From Planctomycetota bacterium (GTDB taxonomy: Bacteria; Planctomycetota; Phycisphaerae; UBA1845): DNA of 44,026 nt. The DNA is taken from positions 1 to 44,026 of the forward strand of contig JAJRWX010000079.1 of assembly GCA_024276605.1 (NCBI GenBank), read 5' to 3'. This document shows, one piece after another, positions 9,870-17,371 of the stretch (positions within the stretch are counted from its first letter, which is position 1; the number at the start of each line of letters is the position of its first letter). The notes beneath the pieces were generated by a model. It did no database searches and was not told the DNA's origin. It was given only the letters and a program-made list of their open reading frames with translations. The position numbers and the translations under genes are program-made.

Positions 9870-10715
9870 TTGAACGGCGACGTGGATAAACAAAAGCAGA
9901 CAAATTGCACAGCAAATATCCCGGATTCGCAAGAATTACGGTCTATGACCACGCACGCCCTCGATGCGCTGCGGGCTGCACAGACGCAGCTCCATGAACA
10001 AATTGAAACCTTGGATGCCCAGCGCGACCAAATAGACGCCGACCAAAATCAACTTGAAACTGAAAGCGCTACTATTCGAGAAGCCCAGGCGAAACTTGAA
10101 GCAGAGTCTGAACGATTGGAAACTCTCACTCTTTCGTTACAGAACCAAAAAAAGAAAATGGACGCCTCCCTCGCAGACTTATCCACCCAACATCAAGCAT
10201 TGGACAATCGCGTACATGAGTTTGAAAAGATTAAAAAGCAATGGGAAACCGAACGTGCCAACCATACACAGGCCGTCAAATTGTATGAGAAAAGAGAACG
10301 TGAGCTGACAGAGGCCGAGCAAGAGCTTAATCAACTTGCGACGGAAATCGAACCCAGACAGCATGCGCTAGACAAACGCGAGAAAGTGTTGGAAAAACGT
10401 GCCAATAAACTAGAAGCGTTGGCTAGTGAGCTGGACGATCGTCGCGAAATGCTCGTCACGATGCAATCAGAATTAGAATCCAGCCAGCAGATGGTAGCCT
10501 CTCAACGTGAAGAGTTGCTCACTAGGTTAGGTTCCATACATCAAGCACCTACAAGCAGTATGTCGGTAGCGAAAACAACATCTCACAAGGAACACGTGGA
10601 TGATTTAGAGGAAATACACACACCTCCAGCAAAACCAAAGTCTGCAGTAAGTGCAGCCGCAGATCAATTTAGGAAATTGCGGCGTGATGCAAAGCGGCGC
10701 GCCATCGGGGCATGA
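9870..10715 (+). CDS. Coiled-coil protein, first gene of the GTPase operon
   Basis: This 281-aa protein is almost wholly coiled coil from about residue 27 to 215 (HALDALRAAQTQLHEQIETLDAQRDQ… then …KREKVLEKRANKLEALASELD). A Ser/Thr/Pro-containing linker and a short basic helix follow (AADQFRKLRRDAKRRAIGA). Architecture and composition match the 1073-aa protein on the other strand: a long helix with a basic tail. The two may co-assemble, but that is inference. The start is uncertain: TTG at 9870, GTG at 9882, or ATG at 9945 (MTTHALDAL), none with a clear ribosome site. The next gene follows after 53 bp. It has no catalytic motif, signal peptide or membrane span, and I do not recognise a family. 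Confidence 0.78.
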   Translation: MNGDVDKQKQTNCTANIPDSQELRSMTTHALDALRAAQTQLHEQIETLDAQRDQIDADQNQLETESATIREAQAKLEAESERLETLTLSLQNQKKKMDASLADLSTQHQALDNRVHEFEKIKKQWETERANHTQAVKLYEKRERELTEAEQELNQLATEIEPRQHALDKREKVLEKRANKLEALASELDDRREMLVTMQSELESSQQMVASQREELLTRLGSIHQAPTSSMSVAKTTSHKEHVDDLEEIHTPPAKPKSAVSAAADQFRKLRRDAKRRAIGA

Positions 10716-10768
10716 TCTAGAGACGAATGACAGCACGTTATTGACGCAGTTCTTCAGGGGACACAACC

Positions 10769-11818
10769 ATGGCTTTGAGTTTATTTGCACGTACAAAGAA
10801 TTGGACAAACAAAACAACCAAGCGAACGGCCATGAAAAGCCGCAAGTCAATGCCTGAACCCACGCAAAGGCCATTTGTCCCTGCGCCACAAAAATCTTTG
10901 AATGGCGACGGCGCTAAGTGCTTATTGGAACAGGGACGCTATGCGGTACTTCTGCGGGATGCACATCATTGGAAAACGCAACCTGACGGCCAAGATGCCA
11001 TTCAGGCAGCTAATCTGAAGCTTGAACGACGTATGGCCTTGGTTCCAGCGGGAACCATCAGCTTACCGACTACGCTCAGCGCACAGCCAGGGGAAACTGA
11101 AACAGATGTTGAGGTACAGCCGTTTCTGCTAGACGTTAACGCTGTCACAAATGCACGTTTTCAAGATTTTGTTGATGATGATGGATATGACGAACTGGAC
11201 TATTGGCCGGAAGAAATATGGCCTCACTTAATCGAATTTAAGGACATGACAGGCGAGCCGGCACCGCGGTTCTGGCAACAAGGTCGTCACGATGCCAACC
11301 TAGCGGATCATCCGGTCGTTGGTATTAGCTGGTACGAAGCACAGGCTTTTTCGCTTTGGATCGGACAGCGCTTACCCACGGAAACTGAATGGCAGATGTC
11401 GGCTTGCTGGCATATTAACAGTTCAGCCGACATCATGCGACGCTTTCCTTGGGGTGATGCTATGGATAATCAACGTTGCAACATTTGGTCCTCGAAGCAT
11501 GGTCAAACCGTTCCAGTCGATCAATACACACGAGGTGCTGCGCCGAACCAAGTGTTACAGCTCGTCGGAAATACTTGGGAATGGACGGACGCAGAATATC
11601 AAATTTCGGATGAACAAGGTCGCCCCGTACTTGGCGAAATGCCCATGCAAAGCATCCGTGGGGGTGCATTCGACACCTATTTTGAGTCCCAATCTACCGC
11701 ATTATTTAGAACAGGACAGATCGCCTTAGCGCGCACGCCGAATATCGGTTTCCGTTGTGCGATGGATTTATCTCAGGCGGCGTGGCTAACTGATGATTCT
11801 GATGAGATAGGAGAATAG
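10769..11818 (+). CDS. FGE-like (SUMF1/formylglycine-generating-enzyme fold) protein without catalytic cysteines
   Basis: This 349-aa protein has a basic, disordered N-terminus (1-60), a helical stretch, and then an FGE-sulfatase domain from about residue 88 to 335. Motifs are LVPAGTISLP, FLLDVNAVTNARFQDFV, HPVVGISWYEAQAFSLWIGQRLPTETEW, FPWGD, QLVGNTWEWTD, SIRGGAFD and NIGFRC. The fold is known from enzymes that oxidise a sulfatase Cys to formylglycine and from relatives such as EgtB. Here the region after GGAF, where true FGE has two copper-binding cysteines, contains none, so formylglycine synthesis is unlikely and a structural or ligand-binding role is more probable. CAGGGGAC lies before the ATG. 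Three bases separate its stop from the GTPase gene, indicating co-transcription and probably a shared complex. Confidence 0.88.
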   Translation: MALSLFARTKNWTNKTTKRTAMKSRKSMPEPTQRPFVPAPQKSLNGDGAKCLLEQGRYAVLLRDAHHWKTQPDGQDAIQAANLKLERRMALVPAGTISLPTTLSAQPGETETDVEVQPFLLDVNAVTNARFQDFVDDDGYDELDYWPEEIWPHLIEFKDMTGEPAPRFWQQGRHDANLADHPVVGISWYEAQAFSLWIGQRLPTETEWQMSACWHINSSADIMRRFPWGDAMDNQRCNIWSSKHGQTVPVDQYTRGAAPNQVLQLVGNTWEWTDAEYQISDEQGRPVLGEMPMQSIRGGAFDTYFESQSTALFRTGQIALARTPNIGFRCAMDLSQAAWLTDDSDEIGE

Positions 11819-11821
11819 ACC

Positions 11822-12706
11822 GTGGCAGCAATAGATGCGCAAACCATGCCGGCGACGTTGCCGTGCCTTATTTGTGAAACGAAAAACCCAAGCGAAGCGG
11901 TAGTGTGTAGCGAATGCTGCGCGCCGATGGCTTTAATCCACGATGCACTGGCGCAAGATCGTGATCCCTGTATCGTCACGGTGATCGGCGAAAGTAATGT
12001 CGGAAAGACCGTCTACCTTGGCATGTTGCTGGACATGTTGGCCAAACGGGCGGACGATTTCGAGGCCATTCCCAAAGGGGCTTACTCGGTTAACTTGCAA
12101 CATACCGTCGTTAGCTATCTTAGCGCGCGTCAGTTTCCTCCCAAGACCGCTATGGAAGCAGACCTATGGCAATGGGCGTATTATCAGGTACGTCGAAACG
12201 ACGAGTACTCGATGATATACGACCTCGTCATGCCGGACATGGCTGGCGAGGCGATCGCGGCGGAGGTGTCGTCACCGCAAACATTCAAAGTCATTAGATC
12301 ACTTCTCGAAAAGAGTAGAGGTGCGATACTGATGGTGGATGCGGCTATGGCTGGTGTTGGATCACCTCAACCTGATTTTTTTGCACTGAAACTCATGAGC
12401 TACATCGACGGCGTGGTGGCATCTGCACCAAACGAACGGATCAGTTCGCCGGTGGCCATTGTGTTGTCCAAGTCGGATTATACACCGGAGGCGTTTGATA
12501 ATCCGCGGGCCTTTGCAAAAACCAATTTGAATCGACTTTGGAATATATGCGAAAGTCGTTTTGAACATTTCGAGTTCTTCGCCACCAGTGTTGTCGGGAG
12601 CTTAGCATTTGGTAGTGATGAATATGATAATGTCATCCCTTATCCTCTTCATGTCGCACCGCGCGGCATTATCGAACCGATCGATTGGGTACTGTCCAGG
12701 CTTTAA
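11822..12706 (+). CDS. Zinc-ribbon P-loop GTPase (double-GTPase/TRAFAC-like)
   Basis: The protein has 294 aa and starts at GTG. The N-terminus is a zinc ribbon with Cys15-x2-Cys18 and Cys29-x2-Cys32. A GTPase core follows: Walker A GESNVGKT (residues 56-63), a switch-II-like DMAGE, a hydrophobic strand AILMVDAAM, and VLSKSD in the place of the guanine-specificity NKxD motif. This layout resembles the DO-GTPase2 group described in GTPase-based conflict systems (recalled, not searched), and the next gene looks like their GAP1 partner. The protein has no membrane span. It is probably the switch of the operon, with nucleotide state controlling the FGE-like, coiled-coil and GAP1-like partners. Spacing is 3 bp upstream and 29 bp downstream. 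Confidence 0.82.
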   Translation: MAAIDAQTMPATLPCLICETKNPSEAVVCSECCAPMALIHDALAQDRDPCIVTVIGESNVGKTVYLGMLLDMLAKRADDFEAIPKGAYSVNLQHTVVSYLSARQFPPKTAMEADLWQWAYYQVRRNDEYSMIYDLVMPDMAGEAIAAEVSSPQTFKVIRSLLEKSRGAILMVDAAMAGVGSPQPDFFALKLMSYIDGVVASAPNERISSPVAIVLSKSDYTPEAFDNPRAFAKTNLNRLWNICESRFEHFEFFATSVVGSLAFGSDEYDNVIPYPLHVAPRGIIEPIDWVLSRL

Positions 12707-12735
12707 CGGTTCGTATTACACAAGGGGAAGCCGTG

Positions 12736-14169
12736 ATGGCACAGACCACGTTAGTATGCGAGCAGGCTATTTTCACGTCTATCCGCACGCCCATGGGCGA
12801 GGGCTATCGGATTATCGCAGCCAGCAAAGGTATTAACCCTAAAGATCAACAGATGATCACACAGCGTAGTCCATCACACGATGGACTTTGTGCGCCTGAA
12901 AAAAATGATGCCTCCGAATCCTATATACCTCTGGCGGTCTCATTTTATCAACTGCCGAGTGGCCAATTGTGTGTGGCAATATCTTGTTTTGCCGGTGCGG
13001 AGCACACCGGTCGAGGTGGGCAACGAATTTATACGCACTGCGCGGTCTTTCCATCAGATCAGTTTAAGGCGTGTGCTTTTAATCCCTTCAACATTGCTCA
13101 AGCCATGGTAGAAGCAGACCTGACAACACCCACACTCAAACCCAAGCCTCAGCTCGAACCCTTGTCTCTGCAAGTCAACACGGCACCTACGACACTTGAT
13201 GACTCTTGCGTAGCAACTCTATCCAACAACAACGCATATATGATAGCCATTGATCGTCTACTCTGTGATAAGGCGATCATCGTAAATTTGGATAACGACT
13301 GGCTTGTCGCTACGGAAGCCATCATGATGAGTCTTCCAGGGCCGATGCGTGAGCGCGTATCCTTCGGAGCCGGAATTCGCTATTCCACTGGCCGTCACTT
13401 TAACTTGAATATGTTGTCGGACGAAACAGGTGTGAGCAAATCGCGCAGTGCCGGACAATCGATCGAATACTTTTCTACCGCAGAAGAGACCGCATCCATT
13501 CCCAAAAACCCATGGCTCAATTTTATCGAACGCATGTGGAAAAAAAAGGCCTTTGAAGTCTTAGCTAAGCGAACCGCCCCAGACTTTAGCAACACCAGTG
13601 AAGAAGGTCGCGCACTCATCGCCAATCTATACGATTCAACCGATTGTCTTGCAGAAACCGAAGCTATCGATATATTAAAAAGCATTCAAAGAACGGCTAA
13701 TATATCTGTTACCGGTGTGGAGGCTCAACTACTGGAAGCATTGCTAGATAGCGCTGCTAGCACGTTGTGCCTGCGATTAAATCAATCGTCCTGGACGCAA
13801 TGCCATCCATACTGGTCCCAACTGATGGACCTAGCGCGAGCGTCCGAGATGTATCGAAAATTTTCCTTCCAATTGATCCCACTCGCTTTACATGCCGCAA
13901 CGAAGGAAAACATACCTCAAGCATTTACATTGGCTTTGCAGGTTGAGCGATTGATCAAAAATCAAGGCAGTCCCGAAGGAGGACACCATGCATGCGTCGC
14001 AATGGTGCTCGAACAGACGAGGGCTTGGCTAGCCGGCGGCGGAGGTGAAAACATTGGGCAAATTCATGGGCTGTGCGATGAATGGAAAACGCTATGTCCT
14101 GCTATGCCTATCATTGAGGAAATCGCATCGCTGTGCCGAGAAAAACTAGCTTCAACCACTTTCCAGTAA
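12736..14169 (+). CDS. GAP1-N2-like GTPase-associated protein
   Basis: With the ATG at 12736, preceded by AGGGGAA, the protein has 477 aa. A TTG at 12685 would overlap the GTPase gene and is less likely. The N-terminal third resembles the GAP1-N2 domain of GTPase-associated systems: EQAIFTS, the phrase GYRIIAASKGI, an SFYQLPSG.CVAISCFAG strand pair, then GRGGQRIYTHCAVF. The middle has PMRERVSFGAGIRYS, like the GAP1 middle region. The C-terminal half (about 270-477) is all-helical and unassigned. In described systems GAP1 proteins are encoded beside a double GTPase and are thought to work with it; the biochemical activity is unproven. It is the last gene of the operon and argE follows after 154 bp. 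The assignment is by pattern memory, so the family is likely but not certain. Confidence 0.75.
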   Translation: MAQTTLVCEQAIFTSIRTPMGEGYRIIAASKGINPKDQQMITQRSPSHDGLCAPEKNDASESYIPLAVSFYQLPSGQLCVAISCFAGAEHTGRGGQRIYTHCAVFPSDQFKACAFNPFNIAQAMVEADLTTPTLKPKPQLEPLSLQVNTAPTTLDDSCVATLSNNNAYMIAIDRLLCDKAIIVNLDNDWLVATEAIMMSLPGPMRERVSFGAGIRYSTGRHFNLNMLSDETGVSKSRSAGQSIEYFSTAEETASIPKNPWLNFIERMWKKKAFEVLAKRTAPDFSNTSEEGRALIANLYDSTDCLAETEAIDILKSIQRTANISVTGVEAQLLEALLDSAASTLCLRLNQSSWTQCHPYWSQLMDLARASEMYRKFSFQLIPLALHAATKENIPQAFTLALQVERLIKNQGSPEGGHHACVAMVLEQTRAWLAGGGGENIGQIHGLCDEWKTLCPAMPIIEEIASLCREKLASTTFQ

Positions 14170-14323
14170 TCTGCTTGTTTACGCACTTGTGCCGTGTCAC
14201 ATGAATACCATGACATTCGAGCCGCCGGCTCCAATGGGGCGCATTATTGTCATTGCGTGAAACACCCCACTAGGATTAATCGTTATAACTTTACTTGCGT
14301 TGTGAACTCTCTCAGCGTGACAA

Positions 14324-15520
14324 ATGGCGCCTACGAGATTACGTTACCTCTTGATGACTACTGCACTTACCGACGCTGAACTCTTAGCAAAGCTGGTTGC
14401 CTTCGACTCGACCAGCCATAAAAGCAATGTACCTATCGCCACTTATATTGCCCAGTATCTCGAAACCGGCGGCATTGAGATTGTACGCAACTTCAACGCC
14501 GAGCAATCCAAAGTAAACATCATCGCGCGCGTTGTAGGCACCGAAAAAAATATCGTGAGTCAGGGGTTGATCCTGTCCGGCCATCTCGATGTCGTTCCGG
14601 CTACTGAAAACGAATGGGAGAGTGATCCATTTGAACTGCATGAAACCAGCGATGCCTACATCGGACGCGGCGCATGCGACATGAAAGGATTCGTGGCATT
14701 GGCCATCAATACAGCGCGGCAGGCTGCACACCAACGCCTCTGCTATCCGCTGGTTCTCATGTTGACGTTTGATGAGGAATTAGGTCTTCTCGGCGCACAG
14801 CACTTAGCCAATACCTGGCCTGAACCCTTTCCATTACCAAAATCAGCTATTGTCGGTGAGCCGACTTCGCTGCGCGTGGTTCGTGCCCACAAAGGTTGCA
14901 TGTATATTAACATCCACGTCACCGGCCAAAGCGCACATAGCGCACAACCCCATCTCGGGGCCAACGCCATTATACCCGCTGCTCGCATCGTCACCGAGTT
15001 GGACATTCTTCGACGCCGATGGGCGACTCAACCCATCGAGTTAGGTGAACTTTTTCCTGAAACACCATACTTGACGCTGGATGTAGCGAGAATCCAGGGA
15101 GGATCCGCCAACAATATCATCCCAGGCTATTGCCAAATCACGGTCGGACTGCGATCGTTACCAGAGCAGGATCGTGATGCGCTGATCGCGGAGATAGAGT
15201 CGGCTATGCGGCGTGGTCAAGCGAAAACACCGAACATCGACTGCAAGCTCGAAGTCATCGCCAACTCCCCCCCACTGCTCGTGAGTGCGGATTCCGTCAT
15301 TTGTCAAACGATGTGCGATCTCATGTCACAGAAAAGCGCAGCAGGTGTTTCCTATGCAACTGATGCTGCAATTCTTCAGACGATGGGCATCGATCCTATC
15401 ATCTGGGGGCCGGGCAGTATTGACGTAGCGCATAAACCAAACGAGTTCATGCCAAAAAATGAATTCGCTCAGGCTCGTCGCATTCTCGACATGGCAGTTG
15501 AACGGTTTTGCACACAATAA
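14324..15520 (+). CDS. argE: Acetylornithine deacetylase (M20/ArgE family)
   Basis: This 398-aa zinc amidohydrolase of peptidase family M20 most likely removes acetate from N-acetylornithine in arginine synthesis. Metal and catalytic residues are visible: His87 in LSGHLDVVP, Asp119 in GRGACDMKG, and Glu151/Glu152 in TFDEELGLLG. The dimerisation domain (VHVTGQSAHSA-like segment, HPHLGANAI pattern) and the final HKPNEF metal-ligand motif are in place. Length fits ArgE (about 385 aa). Related M20 enzymes such as DapE are possible, but the overall motif set is ArgE-like. An ATG at 14357 (MTTALTDAEL) could be the true start, as neither ATG has a strong ribosome site. No other arginine gene is adjacent. 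Confidence 0.87.
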   Translation: MAPTRLRYLLMTTALTDAELLAKLVAFDSTSHKSNVPIATYIAQYLETGGIEIVRNFNAEQSKVNIIARVVGTEKNIVSQGLILSGHLDVVPATENEWESDPFELHETSDAYIGRGACDMKGFVALAINTARQAAHQRLCYPLVLMLTFDEELGLLGAQHLANTWPEPFPLPKSAIVGEPTSLRVVRAHKGCMYINIHVTGQSAHSAQPHLGANAIIPAARIVTELDILRRRWATQPIELGELFPETPYLTLDVARIQGGSANNIIPGYCQITVGLRSLPEQDRDALIAEIESAMRRGQAKTPNIDCKLEVIANSPPLLVSADSVICQTMCDLMSQKSAAGVSYATDAAILQTMGIDPIIWGPGSIDVAHKPNEFMPKNEFAQARRILDMAVERFCTQ

Positions 15521-15646
15521 ACCAGCCACCCTACCGGCCTTAAACCAAACACCATCTGCTACCTCCACAGTCTTGCCCACTAGATGTGATCCGGCTAATC
15601 TTCACCAGTTCGTATGACAACAGCATAAGACAAGGAATTTGCGACT

Positions 15647-17338
15647 ATGGCTAACCAACTCATTGAATGCGTTCCCAACTTTAGCGAGGGACGTGACTTG
15701 GGTGTGATTAAACAGATCACCGATCAAATTGAAACTGTAGATGGGGTGACATTACTCGACGTAGACCCCGGCGCAGCGACCAACCGCACGGTCGTGACCT
15801 TTGTGGGTGAACCGGAGGCAGTTATCGAAGCCGCCGTGCGCGCTGCACGTAAAGCCGCTGAACTGATAGATATGAGCAAACATCACGGCGAACATCCACG
15901 TTTCGGCATGATGGACGTCTGCCCACTGGTGCCCATAGCAAACATCACGATGGACGAAACAGTGACACACGCCCACACACTGGCTAAGAGACTCGGTGAT
16001 GAGGTGGGTCTATCGATCTATTGTTACGAGAACGCCGCCACTAAAGAAGAACGTCGCAATCTCGCAACGGTGCGGGCGGGCGAGTATGAAGGCCTCAAGA
16101 AAAAACTTTCTGACCCGCAGTGGAAACCAGACTTCGGACCAGCGGTGTTTAATGCACGCTGTGGGGCTACGGCTGTTAGCGCTCGCGATTTTCTTGTAGC
16201 TTACAACATCAATTTGAATACAACTTCCACCCGTCGCGCCAACGCTATCGCATTTGACATTCGAGAAAAAGGAAGAAAAAAACGCACTGAAAATCCAATC
16301 ACCGGACCGGTAGTCAAAGATGAGCAAGGGCGGGACGTTTGGATACCGGGTAGTTTGACATGCGTGAAAGGCATCGGATGGTTCATCGAGGAATTTGGCA
16401 TTGCACAAGTTTCGGTAAATTTGACGAATATCAGTGTCACGCCGGTTCATATCGTATTCGATGAAACATGCGAAAAAGCTCGCGCACGTGGCATACGCGT
16501 AACCGGCTCGGAACTGGTTGGCCTCATACCATTGCAGGCCATGCTCGACGCGGGGAAATACTTCCTCCGTAAACAGCAACGATCGGCTGGTGTATCCGAT
16601 AGCGAGCTTATCAAAATCGCCGTTAAATCACTTGGTTTGGACGAGCTTTATCCATTCAAGCCGGAAGAAAAGATTATCGAATACGCTATTGAAGCGGGTC
16701 AGTCCGACAATAAACTTTTGGTGGATATGACTTTGAAGGCGTTTGTACACGAGACCGCTTCAGAATCACCGGCACCTGGAGGAGGTTCGATCGCGGCCTC
16801 TATGGGTGCCATGGGCGCAGCGCTGGCGACGATGGTGGCCAATCTTTCGTCGCACAAAAGAGGTTGGGATGATCGCTGGGAAGAGTTTTCCGATTGGGCG
16901 GAAAAAGGCAAAACCTATCACGATCAATTGCTTCGACTAGTGGATGAAGACACGCAGGCATTCAATAAAATCATGGACGCCTTCGGCTTGCCCAACGGGT
17001 CAGAAGAAGAAAAATCAGCGCGTAAAGAGGCGGTTCAGAAGGCGACGAAACATGCTATCGACATCCCCTTCCGCATCATGCAGGCGGCGTATGCCTCAAT
17101 GGAGGTTATCAAGGCCATGGCTGAATTAGGCAACCCCAATTCCGTTTCCGATGCAGGTGTTGGTGCATTGGCAGCCCGCTCAGCTGTCATGGGCGCCTAT
17201 CTCAACGTCAAGATCAACGCCGGCGATGTCGATGACAAAACATGGGTGCAGGCCATGCTCGAAAAGGCCGAAGTTATTCAAAGCCAAGCCATTACCCTAG
17301 AACGTCAGATATTGGACATCGTACACCGGAAATTGTGA
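15647..17338 (+). CDS. ftcD: Bifunctional glutamate formimidoyltransferase / formimidoyltetrahydrofolate cyclodeaminase
   Basis: This 563-aa fusion enzyme moves the formimino group of formiminoglutamate (from histidine breakdown) to tetrahydrofolate and then deaminates it to methenyl-THF. The N-terminal transferase domain (1-about 300) starts ECVPNFSEGRD and has DMSKHHGEHPRFG with the expected catalytic His83. The C-terminal cyclodeaminase domain (about 360-563) has the SPAPGGGSIAASMGAMGAAL motif. The two-domain form resembles animal FTCD. Many bacteria carry the domains as separate genes, so the fusion is informative. AAGGA lies before the ATG. No hut genes are nearby, so it may feed one-carbon metabolism independently of a local operon. 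The downstream sulfatase-fold gene begins after 33 bp. Confidence 0.94.
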   Translation: MANQLIECVPNFSEGRDLGVIKQITDQIETVDGVTLLDVDPGAATNRTVVTFVGEPEAVIEAAVRAARKAAELIDMSKHHGEHPRFGMMDVCPLVPIANITMDETVTHAHTLAKRLGDEVGLSIYCYENAATKEERRNLATVRAGEYEGLKKKLSDPQWKPDFGPAVFNARCGATAVSARDFLVAYNINLNTTSTRRANAIAFDIREKGRKKRTENPITGPVVKDEQGRDVWIPGSLTCVKGIGWFIEEFGIAQVSVNLTNISVTPVHIVFDETCEKARARGIRVTGSELVGLIPLQAMLDAGKYFLRKQQRSAGVSDSELIKIAVKSLGLDELYPFKPEEKIIEYAIEAGQSDNKLLVDMTLKAFVHETASESPAPGGGSIAASMGAMGAALATMVANLSSHKRGWDDRWEEFSDWAEKGKTYHDQLLRLVDEDTQAFNKIMDAFGLPNGSEEEKSARKEAVQKATKHAIDIPFRIMQAAYASMEVIKAMAELGNPNSVSDAGVGALAARSAVMGAYLNVKINAGDVDDKTWVQAMLEKAEVIQSQAITLERQILDIVHRKL

Positions 17339-17371
17339 CCTTCCGGCTTTACTAACGGCAATACCACCGGA

